Assembly: GCA_900155495.1 (NCBI GenBank)
Contig: FTLJ01000186.1
Location: 1-44,580 of the forward strand
DNA length: 44,580 nt
Direction: 5' to 3'
Origin: Porogramme epimiltina
Taxonomy: Eukaryota; Basidiomycota; Agaricomycetes; Polyporales; Polyporaceae
The number at the start of each line of letters is the position of its first letter. Position 1 is the stretch's first letter. The notes beneath the pieces were generated by a model. The model did no database searches. It saw only the letters and a list, made by a program, of their open reading frames with translations, and had not been told where the DNA came from. A program made the position numbers and the translations under genes. Shown here in pieces: positions 11,736-22,996 of this stretch.

Positions 11736-13497
11736 ATGCAGCAGTCGTTCTCCTCCCGGCCGTCTTCTTTCTCGTTACCTCGGCCTTCCCCTCAAGACTT
11801 CATACCCTATGCCTCGGTCAACCCACGCCGCTTGGTCAGACTTGAGCCTCCCCCGGTCCTCATCCGCGACTATCCCGCTCTACCATGCGCCCGACCACCG
11901 CCCTTCGTCCCCTCCTACGAGGTCACGACACATGTGCTCCCGGCCGCGTTCCCGCGCGCCCCGTCGGACCCATGGACGCCGCCGCCGCCACACGAGAACG
12001 CATCACAAAAGAAGGAGCGCATTCGGAGATCAGTGGATACGTTCTCCGCGCTGAAGGTCAGGCAGGAGCAGGGGAGAGATCCGCGACCGTCGCGGAGGGA
12101 GGTTCTCTGGACCGTCGCGAATCGCTACGTGTGCACCGCTCGTAGGGCGACGCCGGGGCTCACCCTCGTCATGATGCATGGCATTGGGGCCCACAAGGAG
12201 GTGCGCGTAGCTCGTACATCCTTTCGTGACTTCGCTGATCCTTCGTCCCCGTTTCGCCACAGACGTGGGAGCCACTCATCCACAGAACCATTGCCGCACT
12301 CGCCGCGCGCAGCTCACCCCTCTACGTGCAAGAGTTCTGGACGCTCGACGCCGTGCAGCATGGGGATAGCGGGCTTCTCAACGAGCGCAACATGGGTGAC
12401 ACATGTACGTCACGCCATGTCCAGTCTACACACACCTCTTCTAACGCTACACGTTCATAGTCGATGGAGCGGACTTCGCGCGCGACGTGGTGAACTTCAT
12501 CCTGCATTACCTTCCCGCCGATGCCGATAGGCCCGTACCTGTCAACCTGCCTCGTATATGCGATTCGGAGGCGGAGCGACGGAAGGTGGCGGGGATCCCT
12601 GGTCGGACCCTGATTGGCGTCGGGCACTCGATTGGGGCGTGCGCGTTGTAAGTTGCATCCACACCTTCCTGCAGCATATATCTGATTGCGCGACAGCGTG
12701 TACCCCGCCGTGGAGTATCCCGCCCTTTTCTCCTCCCTATTCTTCGTCGAGTCCTTCACGGTCCCGGAGTACAATAAGTACCTGGACACCCACCGCAAGA
12801 ATGAAACGGTTGCTCTGGCGAAGCGGTGGAGGTGGAACTCGAAGTATGCCGGTCCTCATCTATCGCGTGTAGCCGCCACCTCATTGATAACGTTGTGCTA
12901 CACAGGCAGGAAGCGCTCAATGACCTGATGCGCAGTGCGTACTACCGCAGTTGGGATCCGCGCGTCATACGTGCCTACGTCGAGTTCGCGCTCATCACGC
13001 TTCCCGACGGCACCGTGCGCACGAAGTCACACCCTGTCCTGGTCCGTCTTCCCGCTCTTCGCGTTCTACCCGAACCTCACCGACGCAACCTTCATAGGAG
13101 AGCCTGATGCTCTACGAGCGCGTCGTCGTGTACGAGACATGGGAGATGCTCGACCGTATTCACACGCGTACGCCCATGCACTGGTCGTGGGCGGGAAACA
13201 GTCGCGCCGGGAGCGCGGCCGTCCAGGCACAGATCTCGTGGCGGCGGGCCCAACACTCGACGAACGACGTCCACCCTGAGTTTGGGCACATGGTACGTTT
13301 TCTCACCCTCGCCGACGTTTACCGCTGTAGCTCATCATTCTTCGAACCTCTCATAGCTGCCGCAGGAGGCCCCGGACGTCGTTGGTAAGCCCTATTTTGG
13401 CCACGATCTGAATACGTGCTTACGAGTTCTTCCAGGGGCGGATCTAGCTCGTTTCTTGACTGCCACCTATGAATGGCCAGCGACCACGAAGCTTTGA
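11736..13497 (+). CDS. Alpha/beta hydrolase-fold serine hydrolase, 453 aa
   Basis: Eight exons join in frame: 11736-12200, 12263-12404, 12461-12647, 12697-12843, 12906-13041, 13098-13292, 13357-13384 and 13436-13497. They total 1362 nt, i.e. 453 residues plus TGA. The first ~140 residues are a proline- and arginine-rich extension. The fold begins at LVMMHGIGAHKETWEPLI (oxyanion HG near residue 149). The nucleophile elbow is GHSIG with Ser259, and the likely catalytic His is His423 in GHMLPQEAPDVVGADLARFL, which spans an intron. The acid residue was not identified. An apparent double frameshift near 13040-13100 is explained by a 56-nt intron (GTCCGT...TTCATAG). No signal peptide was seen, so it is probably intracellular. 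The substrate is unknown; esterase, lipase and peptidase-like roles are all possible. Confidence 0.87.
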
Positions 13498-15268
13498 GTT
13501 CATGTTTCGCGTCAAGGATAAACGGCTGCAATGCCGCAGACGTGCATATAGGGTTCTGTGTAATTACAACTGCTATGACACGTATACTAATCATCTTCTG
13601 CCTCCTGAAGAGAAGCATCCATACGTCTCATTGCGCCACCACCGCAGTTCGACCAAAACTTACCTTTCGCTCGTAATATCCACCGTGCCGGTGTTTGCCA
13701 GCCTCCACCAACGATCACCCAACAGGACGAGGACTCCTGTCCCAGGGTCTGCTATCGTTTCCCCCCTGTCGCGAACGGCGACTACTCTTGTCGCCGCACA
13801 TTTCAAACCAGTGAGGGTTTCGGACACATCATATTGTCCTACCGTCCGCGAGATCCCAGTAAGAGACAAAGGCTCCCGCGGCCGGGACGGGTATGCCACC
13901 CAAAGATATCCCCGGCGCCACGGTCGCGGACCAATGACGTCCACCGGTCCCGCACAGGAGGGGGCTTCTGGCGGTGATGTGTGTCCTGGCGCAAAGTACA
14001 GTTGCAGTTCGCGCAGTGTGTTCTGACAAGATGGCGCGGCTTCTCTGTCAAGGTGCTACACGGCCCGTGGGGGCGTCGTCCGCTGTTCGTGCCCCTTATC
14101 ACATCCCGCGATGCTCTTCCCATGCGTTGGCACCTTTAGTGGCGGGGCGGGGCGGGGCCCGGGACCCCGAGGATACCTACGGGACGTACACGCGCTACGT
14201 ACTTGTGCTCGCGCGATAGCTGGGCCTCTGAGCTAGCGATCGCGACATGCTGTTACAGTGGTTCATAGAGACAAAATTGAGCATGGGGTGGCTAAGCGGC
14301 TGCATAAGTACGGGCCGCGAAGCTCCGTGGTGCGCAATAGTAATGACAGTTTGACCATCGTCGAGCCTTCCGCAGCGCCCGTCGCTCGAAGGTCGATTGG
14401 CCTACCCAGCAATCCGCCATTCCGGACATCCGCCTGCGCATCTTCACGCACCGCTCACCTGTAGACTCCGGAGATGCGCGCGCGCAGCGCGCACTACTAA
14501 CCCCGTGCCCCGCGCGCGCGGCGGGGAGAAACGCAGACCCGCGCGCACGGCGCACACCCACGGAGACCCGCCTGACCCGTTTCGCGCACGCACGCCGGCG
14601 CGCGGCAACAGCACCCTCGCACTCGCCGCCCGGTCCGTACGCGCGCGGATCTGTGGGCGCCCGGACGCACCAGGGCCATCTCTTCCAGAAGCCCAGAGAA
14701 GTGATGCACAGTGGGCGCGCGGGTGCTGTCTCGGGGGCGCCCCCGCGCGGTCCATTGCCGCCGCGCGCGCGAGCGCCGGAGCCGCCCGGACTCCCGCTCG
14801 CGCTGATATGTCAAGGTTATGGGCTGCCCCCGCAGGCCGGGAGCTGGCGGAGACCGCGCGATGCGGATGCGCGCTGCCATCTCTGAGACTCTGTGGGCGT
14901 GCGTGGGACCGGCGGGCCTGCTGGCGAGCGGTCCCAGCGGGGTTTCGGGGTCCTGGGCACTGCCTCCCCTCGAAAACGCGTCGTGAAGACATGTTTTGGC
15001 AGGGTCCGCTTCGCGATTGTTCAGGCCAGATTTTGGGCCGTCCGAAGCCGCTGTTCGAATGAATGCGCTCCAGGCCCCGATATTCCTTACTCAATTGTCC
15101 GCCTGAGCCGGTGTTAGAACTTAGCCCGCTTCGCGCAATAACATCTCGGGATCTTTGAACGAGAAAAAGCATGAGCTTGTACAACCTTAAATTGGAGCGT
15201 GAGGGCGACATGCTTCCTTGAGTTCTAAGTAAGGGGAGAAATCAAGAGGAACCTGCGATACAGAGACC
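13498..15268. other. GC-rich island without a credible gene
   Basis: About 14460-14900 is very GC-rich, with alternating GCGCGC runs (near 14475-14500 and 14510-14525) and a GGCGGGGCGGGGCGGGGCCC tract near 14141-14160. Long frames are open on both strands over the same DNA (14397-15062 + and 14444-15211 -). That is what high GC alone produces, so neither is called a gene. Confidence 0.5.
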
Positions 15269-17458
15269 CTATACAGATTCGGGGCGGAACTTGGTGGCCT
15301 GGCCATCGACTCCGGATGACGCGTCGTCGCCCTGTACCTCGGTGGTGACCTTGATATCGATCAACTCCGGAGGCGGCGCCTCCGTGGTCTGCAGGGTCGA
15401 TAAGGAGCATCAGTTCCCGCATCGCCAATGGGATTAGGCCTGGACGTGTCCGTACCTCCGGGAGGTTCCACCGCTCGATCGTCGCAAGGCGGTTTGCGCG
15501 GGTGATGGCGTGTCTCCCTAGCGTGGTGGCGTTGAACATGTCTTCTCCGCGGGTGGCCGCGAGCTTCCGTGAGTTCAGCCTGAGGGGATGAGTGAGTGAG
15601 TATGTAGCGGCGTGCGCGGGAGGTACTTACACACTCAGCAACGTGTTCGCGTACACTGCACCCCATTGGCGGCGTGAGCAGAAAAAGGGCACGAAGAGGG
15701 GAGAAGACGCACATCGCGTGGTGATGAGACTTGGAATGGTCCACCACATGTTGCCCGGAGAAGCTAGGGCCTAAGATACCATGTCAATGAAAGAAGCCTG
15801 AGAGGTGGATTAACTATCTTACGAGGATGAATGCGCTGATATCCGTAACACTGGGGAAGATAATCAAAATCGTCGTAGCGAAGTCATTTGCCCACGATTT
15901 AGCACGTACGTGACCAAAAGACCTAACAGGTGCGATTTCAACATAGTGCGCAAGTACACGAGAAGCTCGCCCACCTGTATTGATAACATATATCATAAAT
16001 ATGCCCATGAAGGTTTCGTTTCTGGTTGCAAACCCGTGTGAGCAGGAGAGCCCAACGTAATAGGGGCCAGCAGTAAAAGGCAATGTCTCACCGCTTTTGG
16101 ACCTTGCGTCCTCTGCGCAGGACTATGAGCAACGATCCCGTGAGCGTGATGTCCGCTGCAGCCGCCGACCCGGCGCATAGAGAGATGAGCAGCTAAGTGA
16201 AGAGACTGGGTTGGGAAAAGTTCAGGCGCGCGATTTCGGAGGCACACTTACCCTGTCGTCCTTCAGGAAGCCAATTTCATTCGTGGATATCCTGATATCA
16301 CCCAGAGAATTAGCGTAGAGAAGGAAAATCGGCGGAGAGCATCCTTACCCCTTGGACGTCAGATCTGACAGATCAGTTAGCGTTTGATGCTCCGCTAGAA
16401 GAGAAGATTCTCACAAATGGCACAGCCTATCAAAAGATGTGGGACGCTCGAAGTTAACATCGTGGGCACCGTGCGTCGCACCATTGACGTACCCAGCCTC
16501 AAACCAAAGAAGAGTATCTGTGAAAGGAATTCGTGGGTGAACTGACAAGATACAGGGATGTTCTCACCGTGAACAAGGCTGCAATCTTGAACTCCAATGC
16601 GACTAAACAGCGTTGACAGATGGGCCCTCCGAAGGACCGGGAGATGATGTGGAGCAAACTCACTCTTAGAGACACGACGCGCGAAGAATCTACAAAGATC
16701 ACTGTGAGAAGACATTAAAGCAGGAGAAGTCTAGAAATCACAGTTGTGAAGAAATAGTCGCGAACGTCTAGAGAAACATGAGACACTGAGGGAACAGAGG
16801 GGCGGGAGACGTACTGCGAATATATAGACAAACTACCCCAATGTCAGACATCTTCAGCGTGCGTTACTTTTCCCTAATCACGGTACGTACATTAAGCGAC
16901 CTAGATTGTTCGTTAGGCCGTGTTTACAGCGATTAGCAGAGAAACGCACCATACGGAAAATGAGAGAGCTCTGGCGTTCGCATAGTTTGTAACACAGTAG
17001 TGATATCTGATTGAAAGGTGGGAGATGAATCGAGTGAGGAGATTAAGAAGGAGACATACAGCGTGTGCGTTACGAAGACAACCTCCACGGTCTCGAAGCC
17101 GCTACCGTGAGCGTTTAAAGACTGTTTTGCACATCATATAGGTGTTGACGTACAAAGAAATGAAAACCTGGGTCAGTTGGAAGTTGAGTTAGAACCACGT
17201 TATAGCGCAAAGTAGTTAAAACGCACCATAGTCTTGATGAAGGACGTATCATTTGAGGGCGTCTTCAAATACCGATACGTTTGAAGGACGCTTATCCCAT
17301 ATAGGCTTCCCAGGACATTTAGCAACACGCAGTGTATGTTCTGATGGTGGGACGTACATTGTGCTCAGGAAGGCACCTAAGAGCATGGCACCTAGCGAGT
17401 TGTCCAGGGACGGGAAGACGATAGTAGCTTCAGCGGAGGCCATGGTTGCGCCGTTCAA
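15269..17458 (-). CDS. DUF6534-type multi-pass membrane protein (paralog B)
   Basis: The first exon starts at 17458 (or the second Met at 17443) and reads TIVFPSLDNSLGAMLLGAF. A GTACGT donor joins it to LYGISVLQTYRYLKT near 17290-17310. Then come FETVEVVFVTHTLYV near 17065-17095, YHYCVTNYANARALSFSVW near 16945-17000, and an IYVINTG segment near 15980-16005. The juxtamembrane block LGRHAITRANRLATIERWNL is at 15467-15526. An intron (donor GAG/GTACGG) leads to the last exon, whose tail begins ELIDIKVTTEVQGD near 15320-15365 and ends in TAG at 15269-15271. Length, exon order and tail match C, D and E. The gene appears intact, with a TATA box at 17481-17487. Function unknown. Confidence 0.83.
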
Positions 17459-18300
17459 GGAATGGGAGCGGCTGCGGATCTTATAAACGCATACGCCGAG
17501 GTATGGTCCGGGGCGAGAGATGGCTATTCAGACTCTGTGGGATCGGTTTTTGATGAACCACTGGAAAGAAGGCCGCACAAGGGCGCTGCATCAGCTGCCG
17601 CAGGCCCGCGCGTGGCAGAAGAGACTAATGCGCGGGGTTACAAAATGGGGGTCTGGATGGATGGACGGAAACAGACACACTGGACATGGTGCGGCGCTTT
17701 GGACTGATGGGCCTCACTTAGTGAAACTTCGTAGTTACTTGTGGGCGTCCGGCACCGGCCGGCATCCGCCTTCTCCGCAGGGTCGGACCAAACGCTCGGA
17801 AGTGCGCCTCCTTCGGGAAGCCACAATCTAAAAGCATCATCTAGACAGATTGGTGTCTCTTCGTGGGTGTCCGCAGGGAATTGCTGCAGCGGATTCTGCA
17901 TACCCCCGGATCAGCAAAGTTAGGAATGAGAAGTTTAGGACGCATCACTGCCCAATTCAATCTTGAGATTATACGATACAAACAAGCGTAATGCGAGAAC
18001 AGTCAGATTATGAGTGAGTGTAGCGAGAATGCATCTAGAGGTTGGATATTCGTAGCTAGCGCAAGTTACGATTGATGAGGTAACAAAGAAATCGTTCTCA
18101 ATGACGGAGCTTTCTCAGGGGCGCTTGTTATGACGAACAAACCCCGTGGGAAGAAACTTCACATTCCCCCTACTTTCTGAAATTGGTTACATAATCTTGG
18201 GTAAGGAAATTTCTTACTTCCTAGGGTCCAAGTGTGTGAGCGTCTACTTGCCCGCCACCATGTGGGCGCTTAGAGATCAATCACGCGCATAGATGTAGCT
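17459..18300. other. Intergenic region upstream of paralog B
   Basis: Holds the paralog B promoter. A + frame of 81 codons at 17462-17707 begins four bases from the paralog B start, but it overlaps the promoter and shows no known motif. Confidence 0.35.
17481..17487 (-). promoter_or_regulatory. Candidate TATA box of paralog B
   Basis: TTTATAA on the - strand, 23-29 bp before the ATG at 17458. Similar boxes precede paralogs C and D. Confidence 0.5.
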
Positions 18301-18317
18301 AGGGTCCGGAATATGGG

Positions 18318-19105
18318 GAGATTTCCGCCGGATGCCGCCGGACTGGCCTGATCCCAGTGGCTCAAAAGGTGAACGAATAGCTGTCGGCTGTAAGCGGATC
18401 TCAAGAAACAACAATGAACGTACTAAGGAATCTATGAATCGTACTAGTAGGGAATCTATGAATCGAAGGCATATCTCCTAGAACAAATAGTTACAGGTGG
18501 CGAGTAGATTACGAGGAACAACAGCAAAAGTACTCAGGAATCTACATACCCCCGATATCAAAGGAATGAAATGTAGTACAGAATATGTTGGTTGAATGCA
18601 TCTCTTGATGAATGAATGATGGTGGACTGTAAGCAGATTTCAGTGGGCCGCTGGGCAATAGTGAAAGTACGACATAATTCGTAAATGGTAGACATATACA
18701 TCACATTCCAATGAAGAGCAGTAGCAACCTTACCAGGGAATTCGCGGACCACAAGCATATCTTCGAGAAAATCTGGGGTCATGTGCAATTAAACCTGAAC
18801 CTGTGAATTGGAAAGCAAATTCCAGTGAAGACCGAGGGAAAACGTCCCACGGCCCCAGAATCCGTGACTCGCAAGCGAATCTTCATGAACAAAGAAGTAG
18901 TGAGCGTACCCGGTTTCCACTTATAAGCAGGTATATTACACCTGAATACGAGTATGAATGAAACATATACATTGCATAGTGTATCACATGCTGTATCGTC
19001 CAAACTAGTGCGCTCCTTACAGCCTCGCGCGACGTCATGGGGGTACACTGACGCTTGTGACCGGGCCGCCCGCCCAAGTCCGGCGGAATCCGGCAGGCAT
19101 TTACC
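18318..19105. mobile_element. Possible non-autonomous element bounded by imperfect GC-rich inverted repeats
   Basis: CCGCCGGATGCCGCCGGACT (about 18329-18348) is matched in inverted orientation by AGTCCGGCGGAATCCGGCAGG (about 19077-19097), with a few mismatches. The ~0.75 kb inside is AT-richer and contains a repeated GGAATCTATGAATCG motif (near 18428 and 18450) and related copies near 18537. It has no credible coding sequence. Target-site duplications were not established. Confidence 0.45.
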
Positions 19106-19563
19106 TATAGTTATACTGTTCTTAGCCTAGATGCGGTGTTCAGCTGGACTGATCATCGCATCCTGTCTACGGGCCCTCATCCTGCGCGAACTAGCCACAA
19201 ACAAGGTCAGCTTTTTCTATTCTACAGCCCCCAAAGCTCAGCTGCACTCTGTCTTACAATGATTTCACCTACACTGCACGGTAGCGTCGTTCGGGAACCC
19301 CGTCACGGCTGCCCAAAAATCTCATGACACTTCGAGTGCCGCCTCACCGCTTACCCCGTTTCCGGGGCTTTCTACAAGCACTAACATTCTCACGTCTGCC
19401 AGAAATGCTATGCAGATCGTAGCGATAGCCACCACGTGCTTCGAGCCGTGTAGGTAAACCGTGTATACGGGGGTCACCCCTCGACGTACGGTGCGTTCAC
19501 TCCCTCTCCTGCCCATCGACCACCATTCTTACCTTTTCGTCCCTGTGCTGGAGCTCCGATACA

Positions 19564-22500
19564 ATGCTGCTGCGGAAGAAGCTCCGCTCAAGATGGGGTA
19601 AGTTGAGAGGTCTCTCGCCGAGCACGGAGCCACAATCCCAGGATCTCGTATGTCGATCTGCATTGGTGTCGCGCTCTGGTAGCGTAACAGTCCCCCATCT
19701 CACAGAGAACTCAGCATTCCTACTCAGGAGGTACGGTAGCGGGTGCTATGCGCCTGGCCCTCGACATGACCGAGTCACTATCCGATGGGGTTCCGTTTCT
19801 TCCTGGTGTAGTCAAGGCACTCAAAACTGTCGTGGAGGCTTATGATGTATGTACTTTGAGCACGAACGCCTGTTTTTGGCCCTCTGCACGACATCTGATC
19901 GATTCTGCATAACATGCACACATTATGCGGTTGTTACAGAAATATGGTTCCAATTGGGAGTCCATGGTCATGCTGCAGAAACGAATCGAATCTATGAACA
20001 CTGTATTCAACTCAGTTCTTCTAAAAGACAAGCCTTGGCCGCCAAAGCTGGAAGAGCAATTGGCTATCTTCAACGAGTGCGTGCTCATGTTTTTTCTAAA
20101 GCCTCGTGCTCAACGGCTGTGTCTTCACACTGGCATATAAATGTCATTGCAGGAACGTGCAAAGTGTCTCTAGTGCGGTCCAAAGACTGCAAGGAGATCA
20201 CGAGCCAAAAAGGCTCACAAAGACAAAGAAGGTCTTAACGGGGGTATCTCAAACATTGCGCGCGGACAAGATAACAGAGGAACTAAATGGTCACGTGAAG
20301 AGTCTGTCATGGTATCTGGATAGTTTTACGGTATGTGTCGGTAGCCACGCAATCCGTTCAAGAACGTCACACTGACAATGGTCATAGATTTCTATGAGAC
20401 TGCTGGTGTATATTGCAATCGATGTGAGCTGATAATTGCACATAAACGACATACACTGACCGTCATGAGATCCTGATAGGATATGCACACTGCTGTCATC
20501 GGTGAATTGGGACAAGTAAACGATAAACTCGATGGAATGAACAACACCATTCATCAGGAAGGCGAGGCTCTCCGGCAAGCATTGACTAGCTCGGGTGCGC
20601 TTATCGGTCATACGCATTTTCGTATTCTCATGTGCTCACCACCAATGTCGCTCACCAGAAATTCATGGCCTCCGATACGCGTCTGGCGCTAGATTTGATG
20701 CGAACGTAGGCCGCGAGGGATGCTTAGAAGCGACATGCGCCGAGGTTCTAGCTTCCGTGTACAACTGGGCTATCCCCCAGGAATACCTCGCCGCCGCGGA
20801 GAAGTCTTCACCTATGTTCGATATCTTGCAGGAGCTTTGTATCTTGTGGCTCAACGGGCAGGCGGGGACGGGGAAATCCACGCTCGCCCAAACAATCGCG
20901 GAGCGGTGCAGCCGAGCAGGCCTCCTCGGGGCGAGCTTCTTCTGTGCCAGATTTGGTGACCGCAACAACGTCCAACTCATCTTCCCCACCATCGCCCTCC
21001 AGCTCGCGCTTAACCCAGAAATGCCACCCGCGTTTAAGACGGCCGTACAGGAAGCCGTCAAAGCCAATCCAGATATACAGCACTCCCTTCCATCACATCA
21101 ACTCGAGAAACTCATCGTGGAGCCGCTGCGGTCATGCGCCTCTACCTCCGGTAGAGAATCCATTCGGCCCAATGTGATTGTCATTGACGCCCTCGATGAA
21201 TGCAAGGATGAAGAGCCAGTGTCAACTATCGTCAAGGCGCTCTCCCTCCACGTCGATGGCATCCGCTCTCTTAGGTTTATCATTACAAGCCGTCCAGAAG
21301 CACATATAACCGCGGGTTTCAGAAAAGCAATGCTTTCACAGTATGTTCACAACTTTTCCCTGAGCGAGATTCCCCTAGAGGTCGCCCTTCGTGACATCAC
21401 TATTTATATCGAATCCAAGTTCTCCGAGTTTCTCTCTGAGCATGTAGGAGAATTTGAAGAGAACTGGCCCAGCGAGGAGATACAGCAAGAGCTTCGGGCT
21501 ATGTCTGGCGGCCTGTTCATCCACATATCCACAGCCCTCAAATATATCTTCGGTGCGAGCGATCCGAAACAACGACTAAATGAATTGCTCGGAGATCCTT
21601 CCGTTTCCGTTTTTGGCACTACTGGGACATCTCCCGCCGCCCACCTGTATGGACTTTACCTCCAAGTCATGAAGGCCATCACTACCCCTCAGGGCACGGC
21701 ACGGGTGAAGACGGTCGTTGGTTCAATTGTGCTCCTCAAGGACCAGCTTTCACCACAAGACCTAGAATCCCTCCTCAATCTGGAGTACGGCGTGGTGCGG
21801 AACACGTTGCGCCCACTTCACTCGATCTTGGTAGTTCCAGACGTCGAACAACCCAGTGCAGTGATCCGCACCATCCATCCATCCTTCCCCGATTTCCTTG
21901 TTGATGGGTCTAAGTGCACACGGGCCGACATTCTAGTCCATCGGACGCTCCAGTACACGCTACTTTCAGAACGATGCTTGCAAATCATGAACACAAATCT
22001 CATCCGGAACCCGTGCAAGATCGCAGCGCTATGGGCAGCAAACATTGAAATCGAGGACCTTTCCTCCCGTCTCACGGCCTCAGTCCCGGTTCACGTTCAG
22101 TACGCCTGTCGACATTGGTCCAGTCACCTCTGTGAAGGACACATAACGCAGGATATAATCAGCCTAATCTCCGTGTTCGCTCGGGAACACCTCCTGCACT
22201 GGCTCGAAGTCTCGAGCTTGATGGGGGAGATGGATGGAGCTGTTGACGCATTGGAGAATGCGCAGAACGCTCTCCAGGCACGTGTTGGCATAGATATATG
22301 TTCTTAGAATGAATGCTAATCGAATCTTCGACTTCTGCCTCTTAGAAATTGGATGTTCCTCCGATGGATGTCATAGGGATGCTGAACGATTGTAAACGTG
22401 TGGTGCATCTCTGCTACCCTGCGATCTCATCCTCCGCCGGCCATGTCTACATATCCGCACTTCCATCTTCCCCCGCCACTTCCGTCCTCCTCTCCACATA

Positions 22501-22996
22501 CTCTGAAGATCTCGCCGGCGTACCCCGTATCCACATCGGCCAACTGTCACGATGGAACGCCAACAACACCACGATGGAGGGCCATACGGCCTGCGCCTAT
22601 TCCGTTGCGTACTCCCCTGATGGCGAGCGCATCGTCTCCGCCTCCAAGGACTGCACCATCCGACTATGGAACCGTCGGACAGGGGCACAGCTCCATGTGC
22701 TGAAGGAGGAGAGCTTTGTCCGGAGTGTAGCGTTCTCGCTGGATGGGAAGGAGATCCTGTGCGGAACGGAAGAAGGAGTGGTTTCGCTGTGGGACGTCCG
22801 GATGGGCGAAAGGATCCAATCTCAGAAGGTTCATTCAAAGCGCGTTCGCATGGTGGCCTACTCTTCACACGGGAGCCTAGCGGCCTCAGGCTCTGCAGAC
22901 AAGACCATTGTGCTATGGGCTGCCGCACCTGGAGAGCTGAGGAAGATAAGGGTCCTGGAGGGACATTGTAACGGCATATATTCTGTCGGGGCACAG
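19564..22996 (+). CDS. STAND/NLR-like protein: helical N-terminus, NACHT NTPase, start of WD40 domain (5' part)
   Basis: Fungal NOD-like proteins of this plan act in self/non-self recognition and cell death; that role here is inferred. Exons: 19564-19597, 19728-19846, 19940-20076, 20153-20330, 20480-20594, 20659-22277 and 22346-22996, all phase-consistent, giving 951 residues to this point. Residues 1-195 are helical (FLPGVVKALKTVVEAYDKYG, LQKRIESMNTVF) and resemble MLKL/HeLo-like four-helix N-termini of Agaricomycete NLRs. The NACHT part has Walker A WLNGQAGTGKST (near residue 261), Walker B NVIVIDALDE (near 368) and IITSRPEAHI (near 21283). WD40 repeats start in the last exon (GHTACAYSVAYSPDGERIVS, then two more). 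The intron after 22277 uses a GC donor (CAG/GCACGT). The next repeat stops at GHCNGIYSV, where a repeat-rich insertion begins. Confidence 0.85.

Noticed and set aside
13028..13130. Apparent double frameshift in the alpha/beta hydrolase
   Set aside because: A 56-nt intron (13042-13097) with GTCCGT donor and TTCATAG acceptor restores the frame exactly.
14397..15211. Long open frames on both strands (221 and 255 codons)
   Set aside because: They overlap on opposite strands in very GC-rich DNA, with arginine/alanine/proline-rich translations and no motifs; high GC alone explains them.
17462..17707. 81-codon + frame starting four bases from the paralog B start
   Set aside because: It covers the paralog B promoter including the TATA box and shows no family resemblance.
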